Counted from the first letter of the stretch, positions 6,612 through 15,420 are shown. The stretch is DNA of 37,255 nt from Candidatus Gastranaerophilales bacterium (GCA_905234865.1 CAJOJE010000019.1:1-37255), one strand, 5' to 3'. Program-made: numbers and translations. The notes: a model not told the origin generated them from the sequence alone.

Positions 6612-8807
6612 TTAGAAAACTTTTTCAACACTCATCTCGTACGGAGTGGATTTTACCATTAGTTTCTTTCCGCCCGTTTTTACGATGTATAAACTATCCG
6701 TATCACTTTCTTTTGCAAGTTGCGATTCAATATCCGTATCTTTAACTTCCATATCTCCAAAGTTGTATAAAACATAGATATCATCTTGAATATATCCTAC
6801 AAGAGATGTTGTTCCTTCAAACTTTGCAAGATACAAACCCCTTGTTTCCGTTAATTTGGACGACGAAACAATTGTAGCCGATTCTTCATTCGTATTTTGA
6901 TTATCGGAATTATAATCCGCAACAACATTGTTATCAGAGTATGTCGAATCAATCGGCGTTAATAATTCTTGAAGCATAGTGTCCTCATCTTCAATATTTA
7001 CCGTTTGTCCGTAATCTTCGGGGGCTTCATTCAATGCCTGATAAACGGCGCTTGTTTCGGGTGGATTGTCTGATTCGTTTTGAATATTGTTTTCTTCCGG
7101 ATAATTTGTTTCGTATTTATCCGTATCGTAGTTATCGTATTCTTGATTTTGATAATTCGCTTCATAATCCGAATTATCATAAGATGTTGTTTCGTTATTT
7201 TGTGTCGGAGCATAATCGGGAATGGTATCCAATATTTCAGGCTCATAATAATTATCGTTTGCTCTTACATCATAATTTGTTTCAGGTATCACACCGCCCC
7301 TTACGGGAGTTGTTGTCGAGTATGTATCTTCAAAATTACTTGCGGACGTTGCAAATGTTTGAGCAAAATTATTTTGTTGAACATTGGAATTTGCCTGATA
7401 AACGGGCGCTTGCGGTTGTTCTGTTTGTAATCGGTCGGAAAAATCGGGGCGGGTTTGAACATTTTGGTTTATTTTGTTTTCAGCCGCTCTTTGATTTAGC
7501 AATTCCCTGATATTTGAATTATCGCTTGCGATTTGTTCATTATACGCTTTTTGTTTGATATTTCTTCTGACAAGCAAAAATACGCTTGCCAAAAATAAGA
7601 AAATTCCGATTGAGCCTATTAATAAATATAAATTTGTTTGATTTTCCTCTAAAGGAGAATTTTGTTCTTGAACGGTTGCCGTTATGCTTTTGCTGTCGTC
7701 GAGGTTTTCATTTAAAACTTCTTCCGTATTTTCGTTTTCAAAAGAGACATCCGTTGCTTCTTTTACGGCAAGTTCATTTTCGTATTTTTTAACTTCATTA
7801 TCGGTATCAGGAACGGCCTTTGAAGTATCTACCGTTTTTTCCGATGTTGTTTGAGATGTTTTTTGCGTTTGGACGGTTTTTGAAGCTTGTTTTTCCGTTT
7901 CTTTATTTACCTGAACGGGTGTTTTTGCTGTTTGAGCCGACGCATTTTTAGATGCTGCGTTTTTCGTTTTTGGCGCATTGTTTGCCGATTTTACCGCCGT
8001 TGTTTTTGATGTCGAACCTGTTTTTCCTGCAACCGTTGTTTTATTGGATTTAGTTTGTTCGTTTGCGGAAGAATTGTTTTTATTTACCGCAGTTGCTTTA
8101 TTCGATTGACTTTGTGAAGGTAAATCGGCAAGCAGAGCAAGTTTTTGAATAGGATTTGTCAATGTTTTCGTTTGCTGCTGTTTTGTTTCCGTTTTTATTT
8201 GAGGTTTTGTATTTGTTTGAGAAGTTAATTGAGCCGCAGTTTTAGCTGCGGGTTGAACCGTTGTTTGCGCTGTTTTTTGTACGGTTGCTTGAGTTGTTTT
8301 TTGTTTATTATCAATTAAGGGAGATTGAATATTATTTGTCGCAAGTTTTTCTGCGTATCTTTCAAAAACTTTATCCAATTTAGCAAGTCTTACGGGGTCT
8401 AATTTCGGAGAAACGGAAGAATCAACCGCTTTTGTCGTTGTTGTAAGATTTAAGGGTTTTGAAGTTATGATTGCAACTTTTGTGTATCCGTTTTTTTCAT
8501 CCTGTCCCGCATAAGGGTATGTTTTAATCATAACGTTGCTTATGTCCGAAACGGGCGTAACGGATGTTACGGAATTACTTGTTTCCGGAAGTAAAAAGTA
8601 ATAAACGGTATCTGTTTTTTTAACTACTTTAACGGGTTCCGTGTAAACTTTTTGCGTATAAAGATTAACATTGTAGCTGTCTTCATTAATTTTTGATAAT
8701 TCTACTTTTAAAAGATTATTTTTATATGCACCGTCTGCGGCAAAAATAGAATTTGCGGTGCAGGCTAAAAGGGTTAGTGAGGCAAATGTCGTTAAAAATT
8801 TTTTCAT
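6612..8807 (-). CDS. Large single-pass membrane protein, AMIN-like periplasmic part and acidic cytoplasmic part
   Basis: 731 aa. Residues 1-23 form a signal peptide (likely cleaved after SIFA; an LLAC at 13-16 resembles a lipobox and leaves a lipoprotein possible). Residues 30-125 are beta-rich and resemble AMIN-type domains (VYYFLLPET, VAIITSKPLNL), a weak call. Residues 165-330 are a T/Q/K/A low-complexity linker that could span a wall. One membrane helix lies at 392-414, then RRNIKQK. The rest is Asn/Tyr/Glu-rich, ending in a small beta domain (last ~80 residues, GLYLAKFEGTTSLVGYIQDD). The plan (envelope domain, linker, helix, acidic cytoplasmic tail) recalls FimV-like assembly proteins, with no proven homology. 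The ATG at 8807 follows AGGGAC; it is divergent from era. Confidence 0.75.
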   Translation of the reverse strand: MKKFLTTFASLTLLACTANSIFAADGAYKNNLLKVELSKINEDSYNVNLYTQKVYTEPVKVVKKTDTVYYFLLPETSNSVTSVTPVSDISNVMIKTYPYAGQDEKNGYTKVAIITSKPLNLTTTTKAVDSSVSPKLDPVRLAKLDKVFERYAEKLATNNIQSPLIDNKQKTTQATVQKTAQTTVQPAAKTAAQLTSQTNTKPQIKTETKQQQTKTLTNPIQKLALLADLPSQSQSNKATAVNKNNSSANEQTKSNKTTVAGKTGSTSKTTAVKSANNAPKTKNAASKNASAQTAKTPVQVNKETEKQASKTVQTQKTSQTTSEKTVDTSKAVPDTDNEVKKYENELAVKEATDVSFENENTEEVLNENLDDSKSITATVQEQNSPLEENQTNLYLLIGSIGIFLFLASVFLLVRRNIKQKAYNEQIASDNSNIRELLNQRAAENKINQNVQTRPDFSDRLQTEQPQAPVYQANSNVQQNNFAQTFATSASNFEDTYSTTTPVRGGVIPETNYDVRANDNYYEPEILDTIPDYAPTQNNETTSYDNSDYEANYQNQEYDNYDTDKYETNYPEENNIQNESDNPPETSAVYQALNEAPEDYGQTVNIEDEDTMLQELLTPIDSTYSDNNVVADYNSDNQNTNEESATIVSSSKLTETRGLYLAKFEGTTSLVGYIQDDIYVLYNFGDMEVKDTDIESQLAKESDTDSLYIVKTGGKKLMVKSTPYEMSVEKVF

Positions 8808-8843
8808 AAATTCAAATTCGTCCCTAAATTTTGGATTTCATAG

Positions 8844-8853
8844 TACAATTATA
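8844..8853. promoter_or_regulatory. Shared -10 element of the divergent era promoter
   Basis: TACAATTATA reads as -10 TACAAT on the plus strand (8844-8849) and TATAAT on the minus strand (8853-8848). The plus -10 ends 6 bases before the era ATG, which has no Shine-Dalgarno sequence, so era mRNA is probably leaderless. The minus transcript would carry a ~34-base leader with AGGGAC. No good -35 is visible. Confidence 0.55.
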
Positions 8854-8855
8854 CT

Positions 8856-9788
8856 ATGAGAAACGAAAATTTACCAAAACTTAACAAAAAAGATTTTAAA
8901 ACGGGCTATGCCGTTATTATTGCAAGACCAAACGTCGGAAAGTCTACGCTTTTAAACTATATAACGGGGCAAAAAATAGCAATAACGACCCCCGTTGCGC
9001 AAACAACAAGAAAAAGGATAAAAGGTATTTTTACGGATGATGAAGCGCAAATAATTTTTACCGATACCCCGGGAGTTCATAAGCCTCTTAATAAATTAGG
9101 AGAATTTTTAGAACAGGAATCTATGTCTGCGCTAAAAGATGCCGATGTTGTTTTGTTTCTTGTAGATATAAACGATAAAGCAGGAAAAGGCGATACTTGG
9201 ATTGTTGAAAATTGCATTAAAAAAAATAAAACCCCCGTCATAATTGTTGCAAATAAGGTAGATTTAACAAATGACGAAGTAAAAAAAGAAGTCAATCTTT
9301 GTACTTATAAAACCCTTTTTAAAGAAAATTACCCCATCATTAAAGTTTCCGCAAAAACGGGTAAAAACGTAAATGTATTAATTGATAAAATAAAAGAATA
9401 TCTTCCTGTCTGCCCGCCTTTATATCCGATTGATACCATAACCGATCAAAATATGAGAAATATAGCTCAAGAAGTTATAAGGGAAAAAATTATTTTAAAC
9501 ACAAAAGAAGAAATTCCTCATTCCGTTGCGGTTATGATTGATGAATATAAAACAGAAGGGAACCTTGATAAAATAAAGGCCTCGATTTATGTTTCACAAA
9601 CAAGCCAAAAGGGAATAATAATCGGCAAAAACGGTTCTATGTTGAAAAAAATCGGAACGGAAGCAAGGCTTGAACTTCAAGAAATTATCGAAGGAAAAGT
9701 TTATCTCGAACTTTTTGTAAAAGTCAGAAAAAATTGGCAAAAAGATAAAAATGCGCTGAAAATGCTCGGGTATAAAGAAGATGTATAG
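8856..9788 (+). CDS. era: GTPase Era
   Basis: 310 aa, the usual Era length. The GTPase domain has G1 ARPNVGKST (23-31), DTPGVH (70-75), NKVD (133-136) and SAKTG (165-169). The C-terminal KH domain has GIIIGKNGSMLKKIG before a basic tail. Era binds the 3' end of 16S rRNA and helps mature the 30S subunit. The first P-loop residue is Ala rather than the usual Gly, which the A/G-x4-GK consensus allows. No ribosome site precedes the ATG and a -10 hexamer ends six bases upstream, which suggests leaderless initiation. It overlaps the next gene by 8 bases, and prmC follows in the same operon, so the unit serves ribosome assembly and translation. Confidence 0.97.
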   Translation: MRNENLPKLNKKDFKTGYAVIIARPNVGKSTLLNYITGQKIAITTPVAQTTRKRIKGIFTDDEAQIIFTDTPGVHKPLNKLGEFLEQESMSALKDADVVLFLVDINDKAGKGDTWIVENCIKKNKTPVIIVANKVDLTNDEVKKEVNLCTYKTLFKENYPIIKVSAKTGKNVNVLIDKIKEYLPVCPPLYPIDTITDQNMRNIAQEVIREKIILNTKEEIPHSVAVMIDEYKTEGNLDKIKASIYVSQTSQKGIIIGKNGSMLKKIGTEARLELQEIIEGKVYLELFVKVRKNWQKDKNALKMLGYKEDV

Positions 9789-10281
9789 CGTAAAAAATCA
9801 AGTTTTTGAGTTTTTATCGCAAAGACAAAAAAGTTCGCTTTTAAGTTATATGAAATCTTTTGTAAAAAAACACTCAAACTTGAACATTGACGATATTTTG
9901 GATGAATTTATTCAAGAAGAACAATATTATATCGAAATAAATTCATCAAGGTTTGAATTTTTATCCGAATATTTTTCAAACGAAGAATTTATTCGGGATT
10001 TTAAATTGTATACAAAAGAAATCTTTTTTGAATTAGAGCAAAAAGAAAAGTTAAAACCGATAATCGAAAAACAAAAACTAATCCAAAAAGAGCAAAGAAA
10101 AAAAGCTAACGATTATAAAATGAGCAAATTAAAACCGACCAAAAAACAGCTTTTTTATTACGAAAAAGTTGCAAAAGCCCACAACACCCCCTTAAAGCCG
10201 ACAGAAAACGCCTCAAGGCTTGACGTTCGGAATTGGATTATGGAAATAATTGACCCGAAAGAAGAATTTGAAGATGAATAA
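9781..10281 (+). CDS. Conserved-looking hypothetical protein between era and prmC
   Basis: A 166-aa soluble protein that I do not recognise. Residues 1-85 are helical and rich in acidic and aromatic residues. A basic helix follows (90-120), then a compact C-terminal module with KPTKKQLFYYEKVAKAH and SRLDVRNWIMEII; the PTxxQLxYxxKxA pattern recalls short helical modules such as DUF3072, a weak match. It starts 8 bases inside the end of era and ends 8 bases inside prmC, so all three are translationally coupled. This position suggests a role with RNA or the ribosome, but that is context only. There is no signal peptide or membrane helix. Confidence 0.8.
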   Translation: MYSVKNQVFEFLSQRQKSSLLSYMKSFVKKHSNLNIDDILDEFIQEEQYYIEINSSRFEFLSEYFSNEEFIRDFKLYTKEIFFELEQKEKLKPIIEKQKLIQKEQRKKANDYKMSKLKPTKKQLFYYEKVAKAHNTPLKPTENASRLDVRNWIMEIIDPKEEFEDE

Positions 10282-11110
10282 AATTCAAATTATAAACTTT
10301 TTAAAAAACGGAGGGCTTGACCCTATTGAAGCTAAAGCCGAGGCTGAACTCATTTTGGAATATGTTTTAGGTAAAACAAGGGAAGAACTGATTTTAGAAA
10401 ATAATTTTGACGAAGAAAAAATCTTACCCGTTTTAAAAAAAAGAATTGAAACTTATGAACCCGTTCAATATATTTTAGGTTTTGCGCCTTTTATGGGAGA
10501 AAAATTTATTGTAAACAATAATGTTTTAATCCCGAGAGATGAAACGGAACTTCTTATAATAAAAGCACAGGATGAAATTTTAAAGAAACGGGGTAATTTA
10601 AAAGTTCTTGATATTGGGGTTGGGAGCGGAATAATTTCTTGCATGGTATCAAAATTTGCAAAAGAAAATAAATTAGATGTAGCAATAACGGGTGTTGACA
10701 TATCCTCTTTTGCGCTTGATGTTGCAAATAAAAATAAGGAAAAACTTAATCTTGAAAACGTTAATTTTATTTTATCCGATGTATTTTCTAACGTATATGA
10801 AGAATTTGACGTGATAATTTCCAACCCCCCTTATATTCCGTACAAAATGAAACAAAACATTCAAAAAGAAGTTTCTTTTGAACCTGATTTAGCTTTGTAT
10901 ACCAATGATGAGGACGGAATTTTTTTCTATAACAAAATAATTAAAGAAGCAAAAGAATATTTAAAAAAAGACGGCGTCTTATTGTTTGAACTTATGGAAG
11001 GGCAATCAGAGCGGGTTTTTTCTTTATTTCAAACTAATGCTTACGGTGAAATTCAAATTTTTAAAGATATACAGGGCATACAAAGAGTTATTAAAGGCAA
11101 AATCCTATAA
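10274..11110 (+). CDS. prmC: Release factor glutamine methyltransferase PrmC (HemK)
   Basis: 278 aa, the usual length. It has an N-terminal helical release-factor-binding part with PVQYILG and IPRDETE, then a class I SAM fold with DIGVGSG at 113-119 and the diagnostic NPPY at 184-187. PrmC methylates the glutamine of the GGQ motif in RF1 and RF2, speeding translation termination. I chose ATG 10274 because it follows GAAG and gives the same ATG-to-TAA 8-base overlap seen at the previous junction; a TTG at 10250 would add eight residues with no homology. The gene is last in the era operon, and the 5' arm of its terminator lies inside its own final codons. Confidence 0.95.
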   Translation: MNKIQIINFLKNGGLDPIEAKAEAELILEYVLGKTREELILENNFDEEKILPVLKKRIETYEPVQYILGFAPFMGEKFIVNNNVLIPRDETELLIIKAQDEILKKRGNLKVLDIGVGSGIISCMVSKFAKENKLDVAITGVDISSFALDVANKNKEKLNLENVNFILSDVFSNVYEEFDVIISNPPYIPYKMKQNIQKEVSFEPDLALYTNDEDGIFFYNKIIKEAKEYLKKDGVLLFELMEGQSERVFSLFQTNAYGEIQIFKDIQGIQRVIKGKIL

Positions 11111-11130
11111 GTAACAGAATTTTGCCTTTT
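11093..11130. terminator. Bidirectional terminator between prmC and the phosphohexomutase gene
   Basis: AAAGGCAAAAT (11093-11103) pairs with ATTTTGCCTTT (11119-11129), with T-rich tails on both strands. The prmC stop codon lies in the loop. It serves the two convergent genes. Confidence 0.75.
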
Positions 11131-11148
11131 AAAAAAACAAATTAATTT

Positions 11149-12651
11149 CTAAACTTCAAGAGTTGTTTTTTCTTTTACTTTTGCGTTTGTAAGTTCAATT
11201 AAAGCATTTTGATATTTTTCGCAATTTTCTTTAGTACTTGCTTCAAACCTTAAAGTAAAAACAGGCTCGGTATTAGATTGTCTTATAAGCGCAAAACCGT
11301 CCTCAAAGACAAATCTCAGCCCGTCAATCGTAATGATATCCTTGATTTTTGTTTGAAAAATATCTTCGTTTGCGCATTTTTCAACTTCTTTTAAAACTTC
11401 TTTTTTAAGTTCATTCGGGCAATTAAGCCTGATTTCGGGAGATACCGTTATTTTATCAAAAGGTTTTAACATATCGCTTAATTTAAAATCAGGGTTTTTT
11501 GCTTTATTTTTGGTAAATATTTCTAACAAACGGCAGCCCGCATAAATTGCATCGTCAAAGCCGTAATATTTATCTTTGAAGAAAGTATGCCCCGACATTT
11601 CCCCTGCAAGCAATGCGTTTGTTTCTCTCATTTTTGCTTTTATGTAGCCATGTCCCGTCTTACACATAACGGCTTTGCCGCCCATTTTTTCAATTTCATC
11701 GTATAAAACTTGAGAACATTTTACCTCAGATACTATAACGGGTTTTTCGTTTCTGATTTTAAGTTCGTTTATTAAATCCGTTGCATATATTAAAAGAAGT
11801 TTATCCCCCGTTATCATCATTCCTTTTTCATCAACAACGCCTATTCTGTCAGAATCTCCGTCAAAAGCAATTCCAAAATCCGCTTTTGTTTCAATTACTT
11901 TTTTCTTTAAACTGTCTAAAGTTGCTTCAACACTAGGATTTGGATGATGATTAGGGAATGTTCCGTCGGGTTCCGTAAAAAGTTCAATTACTTCAGCCCC
12001 CATTTTTCTGTATAATTCGGGTGCTACAACTCCTGCCGTTGCATTTGCACAATCGGTTACAATTTTAATATTGTCTACTCTAAACGTATTTAAAAGTTTT
12101 TCTGAATACATTGATATTAAATCAGGCTTTTTGACCCACCCTTTTTTGTAATACCCGTATTTGCCCTGTCTGCTTAATTCGTATACTTCTTCCGTTTTAG
12201 CTTTTACTTCTTTTATGTCGTCTTCGCTTAAAGAAGCCTTGTTAAAAGTCATTTTTAATCCGTTGTATTCGCTCGGGTTGTGCGAAGCCGTTATTATAAG
12301 CGAACCCATAACTTTTGTATCATCGAGCATTTCTTTATTGTACATTGCAAATTCGCCAAAATATCCCAAAGGCGTAGGTGCAAGACCAATATCGAAAACA
12401 TTTGCTCCTGCCGTAGTTAAACCTTCTATAACCGCATTTTTTAATTCGGGCGAATGAAGCCTTGCATCCATGCAAACAACAAAACACATCTTATCGGGTT
12501 TACGGATATTTTCCGTTTTGGCAAGTTTAGTTGAAACCCATTTTACATATCCTCTTGCCGTATGAAAAAATAATTCGGAATATACTTCATTCGGAAAAAT
12601 TCCCCGTATGTCATTTTTCCCGAAAGCATTATAGTTTAAGGCATCTTGCAT
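11149..12651 (-). CDS. Phosphomannomutase / phosphoglucomutase (alpha-D-phosphohexomutase)
   Basis: 500 aa with the four-domain phosphohexomutase pattern: catalytic phosphoserine loop TASHNPSEYNG (S123), Mg-binding DGDSDRIG (264-271), sugar-binding GEMSGHTFF (350-358) and phosphate-binding RQSNTEP (457-463). GEMSGH marks the PMM/PGM (AlgC/ManB) group rather than GlmM. It interconverts hexose 1- and 6-phosphates, feeding GDP-mannose or UDP-glucose for surface glycans and storage sugars. The ATG at 12651 follows GGGGAA. It is monocistronic and divergent from the RR-STAS gene. The product of the GH38 enzyme could reach this step through mannose 6-phosphate, but no kinase is in the window. Confidence 0.93.
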   Translation of the reverse strand: MQDALNYNAFGKNDIRGIFPNEVYSELFFHTARGYVKWVSTKLAKTENIRKPDKMCFVVCMDARLHSPELKNAVIEGLTTAGANVFDIGLAPTPLGYFGEFAMYNKEMLDDTKVMGSLIITASHNPSEYNGLKMTFNKASLSEDDIKEVKAKTEEVYELSRQGKYGYYKKGWVKKPDLISMYSEKLLNTFRVDNIKIVTDCANATAGVVAPELYRKMGAEVIELFTEPDGTFPNHHPNPSVEATLDSLKKKVIETKADFGIAFDGDSDRIGVVDEKGMMITGDKLLLIYATDLINELKIRNEKPVIVSEVKCSQVLYDEIEKMGGKAVMCKTGHGYIKAKMRETNALLAGEMSGHTFFKDKYYGFDDAIYAGCRLLEIFTKNKAKNPDFKLSDMLKPFDKITVSPEIRLNCPNELKKEVLKEVEKCANEDIFQTKIKDIITIDGLRFVFEDGFALIRQSNTEPVFTLRFEASTKENCEKYQNALIELTNAKVKEKTTLEV

Positions 12652-12728
12652 AAAAAATTCCCCAATTCGTGATACAAAAATATTATATTATAAAGTTGAA
12701 AAATTGTAGTGTTTTTTAAAAAATATTG

Positions 12729-12734
12729 TATAAT
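12729..12734 (+). promoter_or_regulatory. -10 element of the RR-STAS gene, likely leaderless
   Basis: TATAAT ends 8 bases before the ATG at 12743, where no Shine-Dalgarno sequence exists. TTGTAG at 12704-12709 could be a -35 with a long (19-base) spacer. The transcript should start at or next to the ATG. Confidence 0.5.
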
Positions 12735-12742
12735 TAATAATT

Positions 12743-13645
12743 ATGAAAGATATTGTGATTTCAAAAGAACAATTAGAAAATTTGATTAAGATTTCAGGCA
12801 TTGAAATCCCGCTTGAGGCTGCGGATGAGAGCACAATATCCAAGGCTTTGATTGAAATAGAGAGGAAATTAAATTTCTTTTCTTATCCTGTCAGCTTTTT
12901 TACTGCCGAAAGTTTGCATGTTCTGATTGTCGATGATATGGAATTATCCATTTATCAATTGACTTCCATGCTTAAAAAAATCGGTACGGATGTTTGCGTT
13001 GCAAGAACAAAAGAAGAAGCAATTTCCGAATTAAAGAAAAAACATTTTGATTATGCGATTTTTGATTTGTTTTTACCGGATGCTAAAGACGGATTTGAAT
13101 TAATTGAAGCTGCCAATAAAATTAAGGAAGAAAACAAAAGAGATTTTAAAATTGTCGTTGTATCGGGAACGGACGATTCCAACATGATACAAAAATGTTA
13201 CAGCGAAGGAATAGATGAATTTATTGCAAAACAACCGAATTGGCACCAACAAATTATGAAATTTATTTCCGATACCGTCCTAAAGGCTGCAAGCGACGAA
13301 TACAGAAAATATTACATAAATAAAGATATTTGCGTTTTAACCATTCATAAAATAAATAACGAAACTTATATTTCAAATATTCTAAAAGAAGTAAACGCAA
13401 ACGTATTGACGGGAAAGCCCAACATTATCTTTGATATGGAAAATATAAAAATATTTTCCGATAAATTCGCTTCGATTTTTGCACAAGTATATAAAACCGC
13501 AAGTCAGGCCGGGGGGAATTTTGTTATAGTAAAACCCTCGAGAGATATTTTGGCGGCGCTCCAATATGTATTTTTAACCAATGCAATAAGAACGTTCTTC
13601 ACGATAGACGAAGCGGTAAAATACATCGAACAAACAAGAATTTAA
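12743..13645 (+). CDS. Response regulator receiver-STAS domain fusion
   Basis: 300 aa. A short N-terminal region (1-58) precedes a receiver domain (about 59-180) with acidic pocket D64/D65, phosphoacceptor D108 (IFDLFLPD), switch S141 (VVVSGTD) and K163. The C-terminal part (about 190-298) fits a STAS fold: KPNIIFDMENIKIFSDKFAS, then GGNFVIVKPS and a helix with IRTFFTIDEAVKYI. STAS proteins of this type usually act as anti-anti-sigma factors or partner-switch modules, controlled by phosphorylation on a serine or threonine. Here the usual DxSG serine site reads DMENIKIFS, so switching may depend on the receiver instead. No kinase or anti-sigma gene is adjacent. It is probably transcribed alone from a leaderless promoter. 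Confidence 0.78.
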   Translation: MKDIVISKEQLENLIKISGIEIPLEAADESTISKALIEIERKLNFFSYPVSFFTAESLHVLIVDDMELSIYQLTSMLKKIGTDVCVARTKEEAISELKKKHFDYAIFDLFLPDAKDGFELIEAANKIKEENKRDFKIVVVSGTDDSNMIQKCYSEGIDEFIAKQPNWHQQIMKFISDTVLKAASDEYRKYYINKDICVLTIHKINNETYISNILKEVNANVLTGKPNIIFDMENIKIFSDKFASIFAQVYKTASQAGGNFVIVKPSRDILAALQYVFLTNAIRTFFTIDEAVKYIEQTRI

Positions 13646-13662
13646 AAAAATAATTTTAAGAC

Positions 13663-13691
13663 TTGAAAAAAAATCTTTTTTACCGTAGAAT
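13663..13691 (+). promoter_or_regulatory. Sigma70-type promoter of tRNA-Gly
   Basis: TTGAAA (13663-13668), a 17-base spacer and TAGAAT (13686-13691) lie 36 bases upstream of the tRNA. This is one of the clearest -35/-10 pairs in the window. Confidence 0.7.
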
Positions 13692-13726
13692 AATCTCAAG
13701 AGATTGATTGATTTCCAAAACAGTAT

Positions 13727-13802
13727 GCGGAGGTAACTCAATTGGTAGAGTCCCTGCCTTCCAAGCAGGTTGTTGCGGGTTCGAGCCCCGTTCTCCGCTC
13801 CA
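13727..13802 (+). tRNA. tRNA-Gly (anticodon TCC)
   Basis: Cloverleaf: the acceptor GCGGAGG pairs with TTCTCCGC, the anticodon stem CCTGC/GCAGG closes loop CTTCCAA with anticodon TCC, and the T arm is CGGGTTCGAGCCCCG. The 3' CCA is encoded at 13800-13802. It has its own promoter and terminator. Confidence 0.95.
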
Positions 13803-13809
13803 TTAAATT

Positions 13810-13832
13810 TAAGAGTCTTGGACTCTTTTTTT
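13810..13832 (+). terminator. Rho-independent terminator of tRNA-Gly
   Basis: AAGAGTC and GACTCTT form a stem with a TTG loop, followed by a run of T, starting 8 bases after the tRNA. Confidence 0.85.
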
Positions 13833-13895
13833 GTATCTTTCGATAAACAGCTGATTTTTCACCTTGCATATAACTTGATATGAAAGGAAATTGTC

Positions 13896-15368
13896 GTGAA
13901 TAAAATTAACATAAAAGAGAATTTGGTAAAATATGTTTCTTTAGCGGTCTTTGCCCTAATAACTCTTACAATTCTCATATTCAGACCGCCCTTTACGGAT
14001 GAAGCAAACGCTTGGATGGTTGCAAAATCTTATAATTTACACGACGTGCTCTTTTATGCGGCAAAAAATGAAGGTCATCTTTTTATTTGGTATTTAATTC
14101 AAATGCCTTTTGCAAAGCATGATTTTTTATATCCGTATTCAATGTATTTTTTGAACTGGCTCTTTTGTTTTGCGGCTCTTATTGTTCTGTGGAATAAATC
14201 GCCGTTTTCAACTTTGGAAAAAACACTTATAACCTTTTCATGGCCATTTTTGCACTATTGGGCAATAATGGCAAGATGTTATTCGGTCGGAATATTTTTA
14301 TTGTTTTTAATTCTTTCTTTATGGAAGGACAAATCAAAACATCCGATTTTAATGCCCCTTTTAATAATCCTTCTTGCAAATACTTCGGCTATGGCGTTAT
14401 TTTGTGCTTTTGCACTCGGACTTATTTATATTTGCCGTCTTATAACGGATAAAAATATGCACAACCATACGCACAAACATTTTATTTCCGCTGCAATAAT
14501 ATTTTTAACGGGAGCCGTTTTAATACTTGTTCAAACTGCCGGAGCAAAATCAATAAATGAAAATTACGGGGATTTTATAAAATATTTAATCGACTTTTTC
14601 TTTAACTTTAAAACAAACTCCGTTACTTTTATTTGGATTTTAAACAAAATATCCGCACAAGTTGCACTGGGTTGCATTATTTTATCGCTGTTCGTGTTTA
14701 AAAATAATAAAAGCTCTCTGTTTTATTTTTCATTAACTTCGTTATTTATGGTATATCTGTTCATATTTATTTATGGCGGCGCATTCTGGCATTATATTTT
14801 CTTTTACCTGAATTTCATTGCGGCTTTATGGATGTTTCGTATTAAAGACTGTGAATTAAAAAGAAGCGTTAAGATATTAAATATATTGTTCGTCGTTTTA
14901 CTTTCTCTTATGTGTATCAAATCTTTAACCGTCAGATTTGACCATGGCTTCGACGATATTTTTAACTCCAACGTAAAACGGGTGGTAAAAATTTTAAACG
15001 AAAAAAATCTTATTCGAGAGGACTGTAAATATTATGTAATTGACCGTTGGTCGGAAACTCAAACGGGAATTTTGCCCTATTTTCCGAATGTTAAATTTTA
15101 CGACGCATTTGGAAACGCAAGATACGGCTACAATCATTACGATCATTTTTTGTTTAATTATAAAAAAGAATTTAATGCCGACATTATGGCAGATTCTTTT
15201 GACGAAAATAAAATTAACGTTCTTTTATCGGATACTCCAAAACCCCCCTACACCGTTTTAAGAGGTGAAAGGTGGTATATTCTTTTGTACCCTTTATATG
15301 TAGTTGAAAATCAAAAATTTCTTGCAGTATATGCAATGAAAAAAATCCCCGCACCAAAAGAAGAATAA
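13896..15368 (+). CDS. Multi-pass membrane protein, GT-C glycosyltransferase-like
   Basis: 490 aa with about ten hydrophobic helices. After the first helix (15-30) comes PPFTDEANAW, with D35 and E36 in the first outer loop, the place where GT-C enzymes (GT39/GT83 group, ArnT-like) carry their acidic catalytic residue. A soluble C-terminal part (about 355-490, with YYVIDRWSETQTG) would face the periplasm. Such enzymes move a sugar from a polyprenyl-phosphate donor onto lipid or protein. No close family name can be given. The start is GTG 13896, since GAAAGGAAA lies six bases upstream and no ATG fits. It is transcribed alone after tRNA-Gly and ends at a shared terminator. Substrate unknown. Confidence 0.72.
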   Translation: MNKINIKENLVKYVSLAVFALITLTILIFRPPFTDEANAWMVAKSYNLHDVLFYAAKNEGHLFIWYLIQMPFAKHDFLYPYSMYFLNWLFCFAALIVLWNKSPFSTLEKTLITFSWPFLHYWAIMARCYSVGIFLLFLILSLWKDKSKHPILMPLLIILLANTSAMALFCAFALGLIYICRLITDKNMHNHTHKHFISAAIIFLTGAVLILVQTAGAKSINENYGDFIKYLIDFFFNFKTNSVTFIWILNKISAQVALGCIILSLFVFKNNKSSLFYFSLTSLFMVYLFIFIYGGAFWHYIFFYLNFIAALWMFRIKDCELKRSVKILNILFVVLLSLMCIKSLTVRFDHGFDDIFNSNVKRVVKILNEKNLIREDCKYYVIDRWSETQTGILPYFPNVKFYDAFGNARYGYNHYDHFLFNYKKEFNADIMADSFDENKINVLLSDTPKPPYTVLRGERWYILLYPLYVVENQKFLAVYAMKKIPAPKEE

Positions 15369-15420
15369 CACTTTGAATTATATCGTTTTTCAATATCGGT
15401 CAAGTTTTATCTTTTATATA

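Noticed and set aside
7034-7792. Plus-strand open frames opposite the 731-aa gene
   Set aside because: Shadows of a low-complexity coding strand; no ribosome sites and no family resemblance.
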